A DNA stretch of 62,242 bases from Alicyclobacillus tolerans (GCF_001447355.1 NZ_JXBW01000019.1:1-62242), one strand, 5' to 3'; positions 18,195 to 28,212 are shown, counted from the stretch's first letter. Notes: a model not told the origin generated them from the sequence alone. A program made the numbers and translations.

Positions 18195-18229
18195 GAAAAA
18201 AGAGGGGCACCCCATCTGTGTGCCCCTCT
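18195..18229 (-). terminator. terminator between kinase gene and pepF
   Basis: Perfect 10-bp stem AGAGGGGCAC / GTGCCCCTCT (18201-18210, 18220-18229) with a 9-nt loop. On the minus strand it is followed by six T, so it best serves pepF; it lies between convergent genes. Confidence 0.85.
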
Positions 18230-18243
18230 CGAGATTCTGCCTC

Positions 18244-20100
18244 TTACAACACTTCCCCAAGTTCATCCACGAGTTGTTCAAACTGTAGCAAAGCTTGGCG
18301 CACTGGCTCCGGGGATGTCATATCCACGCCAGCCTTGCGTAGCAATTCGATGGATGTGTCCGAACTCCCCGCAGACAAAAAGTTTAAGTAGGCCGTCACG
18401 GCAGGTTGTCCCTCGCCGAGGATTTTGCGCGAGAGCGCGATGGCGGCGGAAATGCCTGTCGCGTACTTGTAGACGTAAAACGCCGAATAGAAATGCGGAA
18501 TGCGCATCCAACCGTGCGCCGTGATGTCGGTGACATGGACGGCGTCTCCGTAATACTTCACGTTGAGCTGGTAAAACGTCTCGTCGAGCCAGTCGGCAGT
18601 CAAGGCCCCGCCTTGTTCAACGTGATCGTGCGTCATCTTTTCGAACTCCGCAAACAACGTCTGAGTCAACAGCGTACCGCGAATGGTTTCGAGTTGCTGA
18701 TTGAGGAGATAAGCGCGCTTCGCGGGATCTTCGACGATGCGCCCAAGATAGTCGTAGAGAATCGCCTCATTGCACGTTGACGCGACTTCGGCGACGAACA
18801 ATGTGTAATCGCTGTACACGTACGGTTGCGTCTTGCGCGAAAAGTAGCTATGCATGGAATGGCCCAACTCATGCGCAAGCGTGAACATATCCTGCACTGT
18901 GTCGGTGTGATTCAACAGAATGTAGGGATGCGTGCCATACGTGCCCCAGGAATAGCCTCCTGAGCGCTTGCCGCGCGTCTCGTAAACGTCGACCCAGCGG
19001 CTGTTCAGCCCGTGCATGGCAGCGTCGTGATACGTGTCGCCAAAGACTTTTACGGCATCAAGCACGATGGCCTTTGCTTCGTCATAAGGGATTTTCCAAT
19101 CGACGTCCGCGACAAGGGGCACGTACAAGTCCCACATCTGCAACTCGTCGACCCCGAGCACGCGCTTGCGCAGTTCCAGATATTTTGTCAGGGCAGGCAG
19201 CGACTCGCCGACGGCCTGAATCAGGTTGTCATACACGGCGACAGGGATGTTCTCCGCATCGAGCGATGCAGCACGAGCCGACGGGAAGTTACGAATGCGC
19301 GCGTTGATCGCGTTGCGCTTGACGTTTGCCGCATACACCGCCGCAATCGTGTTGCGATGCCGCTTGTATGTGTCGTAGACCGCCGTGAAGGCTCGTTCGC
19401 GCACGTCGCGATCTTTTCGCTCCAAAAGCTCGTGATACACCGCGTGCGTAATCTCGACAGGTTGCCCATGCTCATCCTCGATGGTCGGAAACACCATGTC
19501 GGCGTTGTTGTACATCTCAAAGATGTCGGAAGGCGCACCCAGCACTTCGCCAAACTGCGCAAGCAATTGCTCAGCTTCTGGGGACAGGACGTGATCGCGC
19601 TGGCGCGTAATTTCCTCGAGTGCAAACCGATACACGTGCAGTTCGGGCGTGGCGTCGACAAACACCTGCAGCTGATGCGCGTCCACGCTTAAAATCTCCG
19701 GTACAAAAAACGACGTTGCGGCGTTCGCCTGAACGAGCAGGGACATAGCCTGATTGAACAAGGTCTGCGCCGCGCCGTTCGCCGTGTCTTCGTCGAGCTT
19801 CATCTTCGCATACACATATAACTTTCCCGCGACCATGCCGATCTCGTCGTGGTTCTGTAACGCGGCCAAGAGATCGGCGGCGGATCTTCCCAGCGTGCCC
19901 TGTCGACTTGCGAACGCTTGGACCAACGACTGGAGGCGCTGTGCGTCCTTTTGCCAATCCGCCTCGCTGGCATAGATGTCTTCAAGATTCCAGCGATACG
20001 CCGGATCGATCTCAACGCGGGGCTTGCCCCGAACTTCACTTGCCCTAAGGCTCGCTCCGAACTCCCGAACGCGCTTGCTCATATCCCCTTCTCTGTTCAT
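18244..20100 (-). CDS. pepF: oligoendopeptidase F (M3 family)
   Basis: 618 residues, near the family's ~600. Cytosolic zinc peptidase cutting short peptides, helping recycle peptides and sometimes acting in development. The zinc site is HELGHSMHSYFS (HExxH), with the downstream Glu in AEVASTCNEAIL. ATG 20100 overlaps the upstream stop (ATGA), with GGAGGAGG 7 bases upstream. It is translationally coupled to the nucleoside phosphorylase-deaminase fusion. Bacillus PepF overproduction affects sporulation; no such role is shown here. Confidence 0.93.
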   Translation of the reverse strand: MNREGDMSKRVREFGASLRASEVRGKPRVEIDPAYRWNLEDIYASEADWQKDAQRLQSLVQAFASRQGTLGRSAADLLAALQNHDEIGMVAGKLYVYAKMKLDEDTANGAAQTLFNQAMSLLVQANAATSFFVPEILSVDAHQLQVFVDATPELHVYRFALEEITRQRDHVLSPEAEQLLAQFGEVLGAPSDIFEMYNNADMVFPTIEDEHGQPVEITHAVYHELLERKDRDVRERAFTAVYDTYKRHRNTIAAVYAANVKRNAINARIRNFPSARAASLDAENIPVAVYDNLIQAVGESLPALTKYLELRKRVLGVDELQMWDLYVPLVADVDWKIPYDEAKAIVLDAVKVFGDTYHDAAMHGLNSRWVDVYETRGKRSGGYSWGTYGTHPYILLNHTDTVQDMFTLAHELGHSMHSYFSRKTQPYVYSDYTLFVAEVASTCNEAILYDYLGRIVEDPAKRAYLLNQQLETIRGTLLTQTLFAEFEKMTHDHVEQGGALTADWLDETFYQLNVKYYGDAVHVTDITAHGWMRIPHFYSAFYVYKYATGISAAIALSRKILGEGQPAVTAYLNFLSAGSSDTSIELLRKAGVDMTSPEPVRQALLQFEQLVDELGEVL

Positions 20101-21848
20101 ACATCCGCCTCCTCCACACGTGTGTAGACCATTTGCGCCGCCCCAAAGGCGTCTGGTAACAATGAACCGACCGTGGTTCGCAAGACATCCCCCTGCAAAT
20201 TGGCAAGGACAACCGGGGTCTCCGGTGGGCAAAACTCTGCCATCACTTGCCGACAGGCGCCACATGGCGAGACGGGCTCGGGTGCATCCGCAACCACGGC
20301 GATTTCGGCAATGCCGGGCCGTTCTTGGGTTTCCCGGCCGGCGGCCAAAGCCGTAAAGATGGCGGTGCGCTCGGCGCAGTTTGTCAGACCATACGACGCA
20401 TTTTCAATGTTTGCTCCTTCGATGATTCGCCCGTCTGTAAGCCGCAATGCCGCGCCGACAGCAAAGCCGGAATACGGCACATAGGCGTTCTTACGCGCCC
20501 TCTGAGCCGCCGCAAGCAACTCGTCGGCGTCTTCATCGCCACCCTGCACACGGCCTAGCAAGAGTGGCAACGAGGATACAGGCTGCTCCACGAGACGAAT
20601 GATTTGCGTCAATTCGTCGATACACGCTTGTGCCGACGGCTGGTCGATGGCGTGAACGGTGAACACGGGCTCACCTGCATTGACCCGATCCCCGACTTTT
20701 TTGTGGACGACGATGCCGACGGCAGGATGAATGATGTCGTCCTTTTTCGATCGGCCTGCACCAAGGCGCATCGCCGCCGAGCCGAAGGCGAGTGCCGGCA
20801 GTTCCTTGACAAACCCGTCGTAAGGCGCGGTCCACGCTTGTTTGACCGGGGCCTGCGGCAATCGCGCCGGATCGTCCACGATCTTTGCATCGCCGCCTTG
20901 GGCTGCAACCCACGCCCGCAACTTGGCCAAGGCGCGCCCGTCGGCGATAGCGTCCTGCAACATCTCCCTGGCCTGCGCTGCATCGTCCGCCACACCAGCG
21001 AGCACAGCCATTTCGGAAGCCAGCGCAAGGCAGACCTCAGTGAGATCCTGCGGTCCCTCGCCCCGCAAGACGGCAATGGCCTCGGCGATCTCGAGCGCGT
21101 TGCCGATGGCCTGCCCCAAAGGCTGTTCCATACTGGACAGCACGGCAACGGTGCGCCGTCCAGCGCGATTGCCAATCTCAACCATCGTTCGCGCCAAGCG
21201 TTTCGCATCTGCCAGCGTTTTCATAAACGCGCCGTCACCCACCTTGACGTCGAGAACGATGGCGTCGGCACCGCTCGCCAGCTTCTTGCTCATGACGGAG
21301 CTTGCGATGAGTGGCAACGACTCTACAGTGGCTGTCACATCGCGCAATGCGTAGATTCGCTTGTCGGCTGGCGCCAGTTCCGCGGTCTGTCCTGCCAGTG
21401 CCACACCAATACGCTCCACTTGTGCAATCATTTCCGGGATCGTCAAATCGGTGCGAAAGCCTGGGATGGATTCGAGCTTGTCGATGGTACCGCCCGTATG
21501 GCCAAGACCGCGTCCCGACATTTTGATCATCGGCACACCCAATGCGGCAAGCAGCGGCGCAATGACGATGGTAGTCTTATCGCCAACCCCGCCAGTGCTG
21601 TGTTTATCGACCTTCACACCGGGGACGAGCGACAGGTCGAGGGTTTCGCCGGATTGTGCCAGACATGCGGTAAACGCGCTCAGCTCAGCGTCACTCATGC
21701 CGTGAAACGCGACCGCCATAAGCCACGCACTCATTTGATAATCGGGAACGTCTCCGGCCAGATAGCCTTTTACCAGGAATGCAAGTTCCTCGTCCGATAA
21801 GGCCGAGCCTCTGCGTTTTTTGTCAATTAAATCTACAGCCCGCAGCAT
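20097..21848 (-). CDS. fusion: pyrimidine-nucleoside phosphorylase + cytidine deaminase
   Basis: 583 residues, one uninterrupted frame. Residues 1 to about 438 are a full pyrimidine-nucleoside phosphorylase: DKHSTGGVGDKTT (81-93) and the family signature SGRGLGHTGGTIDKLESIPG (111-130). Residues from about 448 are a full cytidine deaminase: NAYVPYSGFAVGAAL, the zinc site NCAERTAIF with the catalytic Glu, and PCGACRQ with two zinc Cys. The two steps are consecutive in pyrimidine salvage: cytidine to uridine, then phosphorolysis to uracil and ribose 1-phosphate. Fusion could channel the intermediate. It is coupled to pepF downstream. Confidence 0.93.
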   Translation of the reverse strand: MLRAVDLIDKKRRGSALSDEELAFLVKGYLAGDVPDYQMSAWLMAVAFHGMSDAELSAFTACLAQSGETLDLSLVPGVKVDKHSTGGVGDKTTIVIAPLLAALGVPMIKMSGRGLGHTGGTIDKLESIPGFRTDLTIPEMIAQVERIGVALAGQTAELAPADKRIYALRDVTATVESLPLIASSVMSKKLASGADAIVLDVKVGDGAFMKTLADAKRLARTMVEIGNRAGRRTVAVLSSMEQPLGQAIGNALEIAEAIAVLRGEGPQDLTEVCLALASEMAVLAGVADDAAQAREMLQDAIADGRALAKLRAWVAAQGGDAKIVDDPARLPQAPVKQAWTAPYDGFVKELPALAFGSAAMRLGAGRSKKDDIIHPAVGIVVHKKVGDRVNAGEPVFTVHAIDQPSAQACIDELTQIIRLVEQPVSSLPLLLGRVQGGDEDADELLAAAQRARKNAYVPYSGFAVGAALRLTDGRIIEGANIENASYGLTNCAERTAIFTALAAGRETQERPGIAEIAVVADAPEPVSPCGACRQVMAEFCPPETPVVLANLQGDVLRTTVGSLLPDAFGAAQMVYTRVEEADV

Positions 21849-22024
21849 CGCGTGCGCTCCTCCTTATCCGCCGTACCTTTTGCGAAAACTTGAACACCAT
21901 CCTACCATAACAATCCAACGTTTGCGATGGCTCGAAAATCACCATTCTCGGCAGGTTTCATGGTACAGTAAACTGGTTGTGGAAGATTGTCGAAACAAAC
22001 GACAGATGGACGGAGTGCAAAACC

Positions 22025-23344
22025 GTGAGCGAACGGAAGTTGACCCTATACAGCTTTGTCTACCGCGGGGCTTCATCCGCCCTAACGTTTTTCAACAGCG
22101 CGATTGCCGCTCGCTACTTGCCGACAGCCAGCCGCGGTGAGTTCCAGTTGTCGACCACCATCGCAACGCTCGGGCAGTCCTTCTCTGGCGGCTATACGAA
22201 CTACTTTTCTTACGCATTGCCTAGGCGCCCCGATGATAAAGCTCGTATCGTGCAAATGGGCAATCTCGTCATGTACGCCTTTAGTATTCTCGTGTGGATT
22301 GCGGCGGCCTTGGTGGCTTGGTTATGCCATCCATCCCTGACCGTCACATTTGCACTCTTCGGAATGCCACTGACATTTCTTTTCGGCTATAGTTCGAAAC
22401 TACTGAACTCTCTCGGCGAAATCTCGTGGTTAAACCGGGCAAACATCGCTCAGGCGGTCGTTTTTCTCGTTTGTTACCTTGTCTTCATTGGCTTTCAGCC
22501 ACATTTAAAGGACAGCCTACGGCTGTTATGGACATTCCGCATTTGGCTGCTGTCGTGGATTGTTTGCGTCGTCATGACGTTGTTTGTCGCCTATCGTGCA
22601 CTGGGATTCCGAGACGTTCTCAAGTGGCGATGGTCAAGCGTGGAGTGGCGTGGCTTATACAGTTATGGCACGGCATCGTCGCTGGCCATTGTCACAGGTT
22701 ATGTAAATTATCGAACAGACTTTTGGATGCTTTTGACGACGCACAGTGCAACCATCATCTCCATTTACGGTGTGGCCGTGGCGGCCGCAGAGATTCTGAA
22801 CACACTGACGCAAACCATTTCAACCATGGTGTTTCACCGCGTTACCGCGGCGACAACCGACGACGCAGGCGCCATCACCGAACGCGCAGCGCGCCAGACC
22901 TTGATCACTTCGACGCTCGGAGCCATCGTTTTAGCAGTCGGTATGCCTGTACTCGTGGCAATTTACAGTTGGAGCAAATACGGCCATGCCATCGGGCCGT
23001 TTTATGTACTGCTGCCAGGCCTCGTCTTGAAGGCGACAGCAAATGTGATCTCGCAGTATTTCACGAATGCCCAAGGCAAGCCCTTGACACTGATGTGGGT
23101 GAATCTTTGCGTGATCGGGGCAAACGCGCTCATCTGCCTTGGCTTAATCCCACTGTTAGGCATGTATGGAGCTTCCATCGCGTCGACCATTTCGTATATC
23201 TTCGAGCTTGCGCTGTACGTGTCTTGGTACCACCGTACAGCCAAACGGGATAGTCGCGCTCTTTGGCAATTGCGCCGCGAGGACTTCGCACCATATCGTG
23301 ACATCGCCCGCGCCTTGCGCCGTCGCGTACTGCGCCGGGCATAG
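22025..23344 (+). CDS. polysaccharide/lipid-linked oligosaccharide flippase-like membrane protein
   Basis: About 439 residues from GTG 22025 (GGAG 9 bases upstream); an upstream ATG at 21977 has poorer context. It has roughly 12-14 hydrophobic segments, and the N-terminus (SFVYRGASSALTFFNSAIAARYLPTASRGEF) resembles MATE/Wzx-type flippases of the MviN-MATE superfamily. It would move undecaprenyl-linked sugars across the membrane. No glycosyltransferase lies next to it, so the substrate is open. It ends 23 bases from the convergent mntH. Confidence 0.75.
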   Translation: MSERKLTLYSFVYRGASSALTFFNSAIAARYLPTASRGEFQLSTTIATLGQSFSGGYTNYFSYALPRRPDDKARIVQMGNLVMYAFSILVWIAAALVAWLCHPSLTVTFALFGMPLTFLFGYSSKLLNSLGEISWLNRANIAQAVVFLVCYLVFIGFQPHLKDSLRLLWTFRIWLLSWIVCVVMTLFVAYRALGFRDVLKWRWSSVEWRGLYSYGTASSLAIVTGYVNYRTDFWMLLTTHSATIISIYGVAVAAAEILNTLTQTISTMVFHRVTAATTDDAGAITERAARQTLITSTLGAIVLAVGMPVLVAIYSWSKYGHAIGPFYVLLPGLVLKATANVISQYFTNAQGKPLTLMWVNLCVIGANALICLGLIPLLGMYGASIASTISYIFELALYVSWYHRTAKRDSRALWQLRREDFAPYRDIARALRRRVLRRA

Positions 23345-23367
23345 GCGGCGATTGGACGCATTAGCTA

Positions 23368-24663
23368 TTACAACGCGCCGCCAAAGGACAAATAGAGCAG
23401 AATCGCATTAAGCACGACAATCACAACGGCGCACACGACGGCGAGTACGCTCGTTAGGCGACGGTTGACGAGATTGCCCATGATGGACGGCTTGCTTGTG
23501 AAATAGACGAGCGCGACAATGGGCATTGGCAACACGACACTCAAGATGACTTGGCTCAACACGAGAGTCTGCGTCGGATTGACACCGAGGGCAACGATGA
23601 TGACGGTTGGCAACATGGTCACCACGCGCCTCACCCAGAGAGGGATGGAGAATCCGACAAAACCTTGCATAATTACCTGGCCAGCCATCGTGCCGACGGC
23701 AGAACTGGAAAACCCGGACGCCAGCAAGGAAATGAGAAAGACGGCTGCGGCAGCCGAACCAAGTAGCGGTGTCAGCGTCTTGTATGCCGTCCCGATGTCT
23801 GCAACACCAACATGACCTGTGCCATGAAATACGGATGCCGCCATAAACATCATGGACAAGTTGACGAACCCTGCGAGCGACATCGCGATAACGACTTCTT
23901 TCGTGTTAAATCGCGCAATCTTTCGCTTTTCATCTGCGTTGCGTGCAACAATGCGGCGTTGCGTTAAACCTGAGTGCAGGTAGACCGCATGTGGCATCAC
24001 CGTTGCGCCAATCACGCCAACGCACAACAGAACGGCATTTTGATTGCCGAGCCACGGTACCAAGCTGTGATAAGCAATGGCTCCCCAGTTGGGCCGTGCA
24101 AATGCCGTCTCGACGACATAGCACAGCGCAATGACGACGACGAAGGCCGTGATAAACTTTTCGAGCGGCCGAAAGCCAAAACGTTCAAGCATGAGGATGA
24201 AATACGTGACAACACCGGTTAAAAGGGTTCCGATAATCATCGGAATATGAAACAGCAAATTCAAGCCCAGCGTTGCCCCCAAAAACTCAGCAATATCTGT
24301 TGCCATGGCTGCAACTTCAGAAAATCCCCACATGACGTAGGTTAGCCAAGCAGGAAAATGATCCCGGCACATCTCCGGCAAGCTCCTGCCCGTTGCAATG
24401 CCAAGCTTCGCTGACATGTTCTGAATTAACATCGCCATAAGATTGGCGAGAATCACGACCCATAGCAATTTGTAGCCGAATTCGGACCCGCTTTGTATAT
24501 TGGTCGCATAGTTACCAGGATCCACATAGGCAACGGCCGCGACGAACGCCGGTCCCAAGAACGGGAGCAACGCGCGCAATCCTCGTCGCCGCTGATCGAG
24601 AGACGCCCTTGCTGCAGAAACCGCCTTGCTCTCCCGTTCCACATGCGAAGTCGATACGCTCAC
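23368..24663 (-). CDS. mntH: Nramp family divalent metal (Mn2+) transporter
   Basis: 431 residues from GTG 24663, with GAAGGAGG 7 bases upstream. Signature metal-site residues are present: DPGNYATNI in helix 1 and MPHAVYLHS in helix 6. It has eleven predicted membrane segments. Imports Mn2+ (and some Fe2+) by proton symport. A long leader holds a TATAAT box and two GGGAAACT-containing sites that may bind MntR. No other manganese gene is adjacent. Confidence 0.93.
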   Translation of the reverse strand: MSVSTSHVERESKAVSAARASLDQRRRGLRALLPFLGPAFVAAVAYVDPGNYATNIQSGSEFGYKLLWVVILANLMAMLIQNMSAKLGIATGRSLPEMCRDHFPAWLTYVMWGFSEVAAMATDIAEFLGATLGLNLLFHIPMIIGTLLTGVVTYFILMLERFGFRPLEKFITAFVVVIALCYVVETAFARPNWGAIAYHSLVPWLGNQNAVLLCVGVIGATVMPHAVYLHSGLTQRRIVARNADEKRKIARFNTKEVVIAMSLAGFVNLSMMFMAASVFHGTGHVGVADIGTAYKTLTPLLGSAAAAVFLISLLASGFSSSAVGTMAGQVIMQGFVGFSIPLWVRRVVTMLPTVIIVALGVNPTQTLVLSQVILSVVLPMPIVALVYFTSKPSIMGNLVNRRLTSVLAVVCAVVIVVLNAILLYLSFGGAL

Positions 24664-24723
24664 GGATATTCCTCCTTCTCCCCGAATGGGTCTGATGGGC
24701 CACGCTTGTTGTATATGTGCAAC

Positions 24724-24825
24724 AGTTTTAGTCTCGGGAAACTTTCTGGTTATATTATATACCCTTCCACCGAAAACGTGCCTCAACATTTTGGATATGG
24801 GTAAAAATTTTTCGCGAGGGAAACT
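24724..24825 (-). promoter_or_regulatory. mntH promoter region with two candidate MntR sites
   Basis: On the minus strand a TATAAT -10 box lies at 24759-24754. Just downstream, at 24724-24743, is the imperfect palindrome AGTTTTAGTCTCGGGAAACT; a second site with the same AGGGAAACT half lies at 24803-24825. The first would overlap the transcription start, the second lies upstream of the promoter. This fits repression by a manganese-sensing DtxR/MntR protein; the operator assignment is inference. Confidence 0.45.
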
Positions 24826-24962
24826 CTTTTTGTTTTTTGAATACGAGGATCATTTCCGTTATAGCCACGTCGTTACGTGTCTTATCCGTCAGTATGGCTG
24901 AAGATGCCCGACTGTCGATATTCTCCGCCAATCAATGTGAAGCTTTCGCCTTGACAAATGAA

Positions 24963-24998
24963 CGGCAAGGCGAACGAGAGATATCGTCCGCCTTGCCG
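24963..24998 (-). terminator. terminator of the fumarase gene
   Basis: Perfect 10-bp stem CGGCAAGGCG / CGCCTTGCCG (24963-24972, 24989-24998) directly after the fumarase stop on the minus strand, followed by a T-rich TTCATTTG stretch. Confidence 0.7.
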
Positions 24999-25024
24999 AT
25001 GTAAGAGATATAGAAGCAAAGGAC

Positions 25025-26551
25025 TTATACGAATACTGGCTCCTTAAGGTCCTCCAGTTTCACAAGCGATTCATCCGCAACGTCTTTATGCAGGCTGTTG
25101 CCATGGGCATCCATTGTGACGATGGCTGGGAAGCCTTCGACTTCCAAATGCCACATCGCCTCCGGCACCCCAAATTGCTCCAGAAAGTCGACGCCATTGA
25201 CCCGTTTGACACACTTCGCGTAGTACTGTGCCGCACCGCCGATCGCATTGAGGTAGACGGCACCGGACTTTTTGAGCCCCTGCAAGGTCTTTTCCCCCAT
25301 ACCGCCTTTGCCAATGACGGCGCGAATGCCGAACTTCTCAATGATGTCCGCCTGATAAGGCTCCTCGCGGGAACTCGTCGTCGGCCCGGCCGCCTTAACA
25401 TGCCACGTACCATCATCGTCCTTCAGCATCACGGGACCACAATGGTACAATACACCGCCGCTCAGATCGACAGGTGCATCGTGCTTCATCAAGTACTTGT
25501 GAATCTCGTCGCGGCCAGTATGCATTTCGCCGCGGATCAACACGACGTCGCCGACCTTTAACTTGCGGATTTGCTCCTCACTAATGGGCGCTTCAAGGAC
25601 AATCGCGCTGTCCGTGGCGAACGCATGGGTCGGCCGCTCCAACTTCTCTTCGTTATCCCTGTACAACCAGTGCCGAATCTCGCCTGTCGCCGGATCCAGA
25701 ACGACGCCCAACCGACGGAATGCCCAACAGTTATAGGCCACAGAGACGTAGAAGCTCGCTGGAATGCGATTGCGCACGCCAATTTTGCAACCAAGCAACG
25801 TCACCTTACCGCCAAAGCCCATCGTACCAATCTCAAGCTGATTTGCCTTGTCCAGAATGTAATCCTCGAGCTCAGCAAGCTGGGGATTCGGATTGACGTC
25901 ATCAAGTGAGCGGAACAGCTGCTCCTTCGCCAACTCGTATCCGGTTGTCCGGTCGCCGCCGATACCGACGCCGATGAAACCAGCACTACAACCCTGTCCT
26001 TGCGCTTGGTACACTGCGTGTAGTATACACTTGCGAATGCCATCGAGATCCCGCCCGGCACGCCCAAGGCCTGGCAATTCTGTCGGCAAGGCGTATTGAA
26101 TGTTTTTATTTTCACAACCGCCGCCTTTGAGAATTAACTTCACTTCTACCTCGTCGCGCTCCCATTGGTGAAAGTGAACGACCGGAGTGCCTTCGCCAAG
26201 GTTATCACCCGTATTCTTTCCGGTCAGCGGATCCACTGAATTTGGGCGCAATTTCCCGAGTTTTGTCGCTTCGCGCACCGCAGCTTCGATCTCGCGCTCA
26301 AATGCAATCTGGTTGAATCCCACAGGGCAATGCACGATAAACGTGGGCATGCCTGTATCCTGACAAATGGGTTGGACATCTTCCTCCGCCGACACGATGT
26401 TGTCGACGATGGTATTGAGCGCGATGGATGCACGGGTACCAAGTTCTTCTTCGAGCTGCGCTCGTTTAATGGCGCGGCGAACGTCTGGGGGCAAATTGGT
26501 TGAGGTCTCTGTAATCAATGCAAGGAGGCTTTCAAACGCTTTCGTAGTCAC
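25025..26551 (-). CDS. fumA: class I fumarate hydratase (4Fe-4S)
   Basis: 508 residues from GTG 26551 (AAAGGGG 9 bases upstream). Hydrates fumarate to L-malate in the TCA cycle. Alpha and beta portions are fused as in E. coli FumA: PICQDTGMPTFIV, GGGCENKN and GQGCSAGFIGVGIGGDRT supply cluster cysteines and active-site residues; the C-terminal half has GEMHTGRDEIH, GPTTSSRE and GKGGMG. Many Bacillota instead use class II FumC. The oxygen-sensitive cluster and missing leader peptide imply a cytosolic enzyme. Downstream of lysA on the same strand, 108 bp apart. Confidence 0.93.
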   Translation of the reverse strand: MTTKAFESLLALITETSTNLPPDVRRAIKRAQLEEELGTRASIALNTIVDNIVSAEEDVQPICQDTGMPTFIVHCPVGFNQIAFEREIEAAVREATKLGKLRPNSVDPLTGKNTGDNLGEGTPVVHFHQWERDEVEVKLILKGGGCENKNIQYALPTELPGLGRAGRDLDGIRKCILHAVYQAQGQGCSAGFIGVGIGGDRTTGYELAKEQLFRSLDDVNPNPQLAELEDYILDKANQLEIGTMGFGGKVTLLGCKIGVRNRIPASFYVSVAYNCWAFRRLGVVLDPATGEIRHWLYRDNEEKLERPTHAFATDSAIVLEAPISEEQIRKLKVGDVVLIRGEMHTGRDEIHKYLMKHDAPVDLSGGVLYHCGPVMLKDDDGTWHVKAAGPTTSSREEPYQADIIEKFGIRAVIGKGGMGEKTLQGLKKSGAVYLNAIGGAAQYYAKCVKRVNGVDFLEQFGVPEAMWHLEVEGFPAIVTMDAHGNSLHKDVADESLVKLEDLKEPVFV

Positions 26552-26659
26552 CAGAAATATCCCCTTTCGCAAACGGCGCGAACCTTATCTCCACCCACAA
26601 GTATATCACTTGCGGACAGAGACAGCGGGATCGCCCGTATGCAAAAGCCGGAAATCCTG

Positions 26660-27997
26660 TCATGTACGCTTTGGTAACGGCAAGTCCCGACGCATCAAGT
26701 CAGCCCAAGTCTCGCGTTGGACGACGAGTTCCGCGCTACCGTCGCGAACAAATACGACCGCGGGTTTGGGAATGCGGTTATAATGGCTCGCCATCGAGTA
26801 GGTGTATGCTCCCGTCGCAAAGACGGCGAGGATATCTCCCGGCTGCGGATTGGGTAACGCTGCATCCCAAATGAGCATATCGCCGCTTTCACAACACTTC
26901 CCTGCAATCGACCAAGTGTCTTCCGCTGCAGCATCGGCGCGGTTGGCATAGACCGCATGATATTTCGCACCGTATAAGGCCAGCCGGGGATTGTCGGTCA
27001 TACCACCGTCGATCGCGAGATAATTGCGAACACCAGGGATCTGCTTTTGGCTGCCCACGCGGTAAAGAGTCACTCCCGCCGGACCCGCAATGCTCCGCCC
27101 TGGCTCAATCCAGATGGTGGGCAATGGCATACGGCGGCTGCTAAAGGCCATCTTGACGGCTTCGATCACGGCCGCCAATATCTCGGTCGTCGGCGGCGCA
27201 TCCTCGTCGGTATACTGAATGCCAAAGCCCCCGCCGACATTGAGAATGCGGAAAGGCAACCCCAGCTTTTGCAGCCCGTACTGATAAACTTCCGCCAGAC
27301 GTTCAATCATCAACTGAAAGCCTTCGATATCGAAGATTTGTGAGCCGATATGCGCATGCACACCGACACAGCGCAGAAATGGTAAGTCTGTCAACTGGCG
27401 AAGCGCCGTTTGCACTTGCCCGCTTGCGAGATCGAAACCAAACTTGCTGTCCTGCCGACCAGTCGCAATAAAATCGTGCGTATGCGCTTCGACGCCAGGC
27501 GCCACGCGGAGTAAGACGTCGACTTCGCGCCCGTACTCGCGGGTCAGCTCATCGAGCAAATTGAGTTCGTAGAAGTTGTCGACGATGATGGCCCCGATTT
27601 CCGCCTCGAGTGCGTAGCGCAATTCTTCGACGGTCTTGTTGTTGCCGTGCATGTGAATAGCCTTTGCGGGTACGCCTGCGCTCAGCGCCGTGTGTAACTC
27701 GCCGCCGGACACGACGTCGATGCCACACCCTTCCTCGTAGACCAATTGACACATGGCCAACGTGCAGAACGCTTTACTCGCATACGAAATTTGATACGGT
27801 ACCCCCGCCGCGCGAAAGACGTTATGGAATGCGCGAATCGTGCGACGCATGACGTCCTCGTCGTAGACAATAAGCGGTGTTCCGTAGCTGTTGACCAATT
27901 CCACGGCATCGCAGCCGCCGATACGCAGATGATGTAGGGCATCGATCTCGACGTGCGCATCGACCCGCGTCGGTATCGTTGTCATGTCCTGAGCCAC
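26660..27997 (-). CDS. lysA: diaminopimelate decarboxylase
   Basis: About 445 residues from GTG 27997 (GGAG 8 bases upstream); ATG 27985 and ATG 28015 are alternatives. PLP enzyme of alanine-racemase fold, last step of lysine synthesis (meso-diaminopimelate to L-lysine). The PLP Lys is in SYASKAFC; HIGSQIFD, the phosphate-binding GGGFGIQYT, EPGRSI and the inter-subunit CESGD motif are all present. In sporulating bacteria it sits where diaminopimelate is split between peptidoglycan and lysine. Divergent from the DUF378 gene. Confidence 0.94.
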   Translation of the reverse strand: MAQDMTTIPTRVDAHVEIDALHHLRIGGCDAVELVNSYGTPLIVYDEDVMRRTIRAFHNVFRAAGVPYQISYASKAFCTLAMCQLVYEEGCGIDVVSGGELHTALSAGVPAKAIHMHGNNKTVEELRYALEAEIGAIIVDNFYELNLLDELTREYGREVDVLLRVAPGVEAHTHDFIATGRQDSKFGFDLASGQVQTALRQLTDLPFLRCVGVHAHIGSQIFDIEGFQLMIERLAEVYQYGLQKLGLPFRILNVGGGFGIQYTDEDAPPTTEILAAVIEAVKMAFSSRRMPLPTIWIEPGRSIAGPAGVTLYRVGSQKQIPGVRNYLAIDGGMTDNPRLALYGAKYHAVYANRADAAAEDTWSIAGKCCESGDMLIWDAALPNPQPGDILAVFATGAYTYSMASHYNRIPKPAVVFVRDGSAELVVQRETWADLMRRDLPLPKRT

Positions 27998-28212
27998 ATT
28001 CTCCACTCCTGTCATGGATGTCTTTCTTATTTCTCTATAAAACCCCCGCCACCGTTCGAAACTCTGCATAAAGATTCAGACATAAGTATAGTCGCATCTT
28101 CGTGCAACCGCCATAGCCAAGTCGTGCTATCCGAAGATTCCCATTGCATACAAACGAACGGTCTCGATCACGCTATGCTTGTGCGGCGCTGAACTAGTTG
28201 GGGGGTGTACCC

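Noticed and set aside
20604-21800. Long plus-strand open frame opposite the phosphorylase-deaminase gene
   Set aside because: A shadow of the minus-strand gene, with low-complexity and no family pattern.
28023-28212. Possible lysine riboswitch or T-box in front of lysA
   Set aside because: The gap is only about 200 bases and no conserved L-box or T-box sequence was seen.
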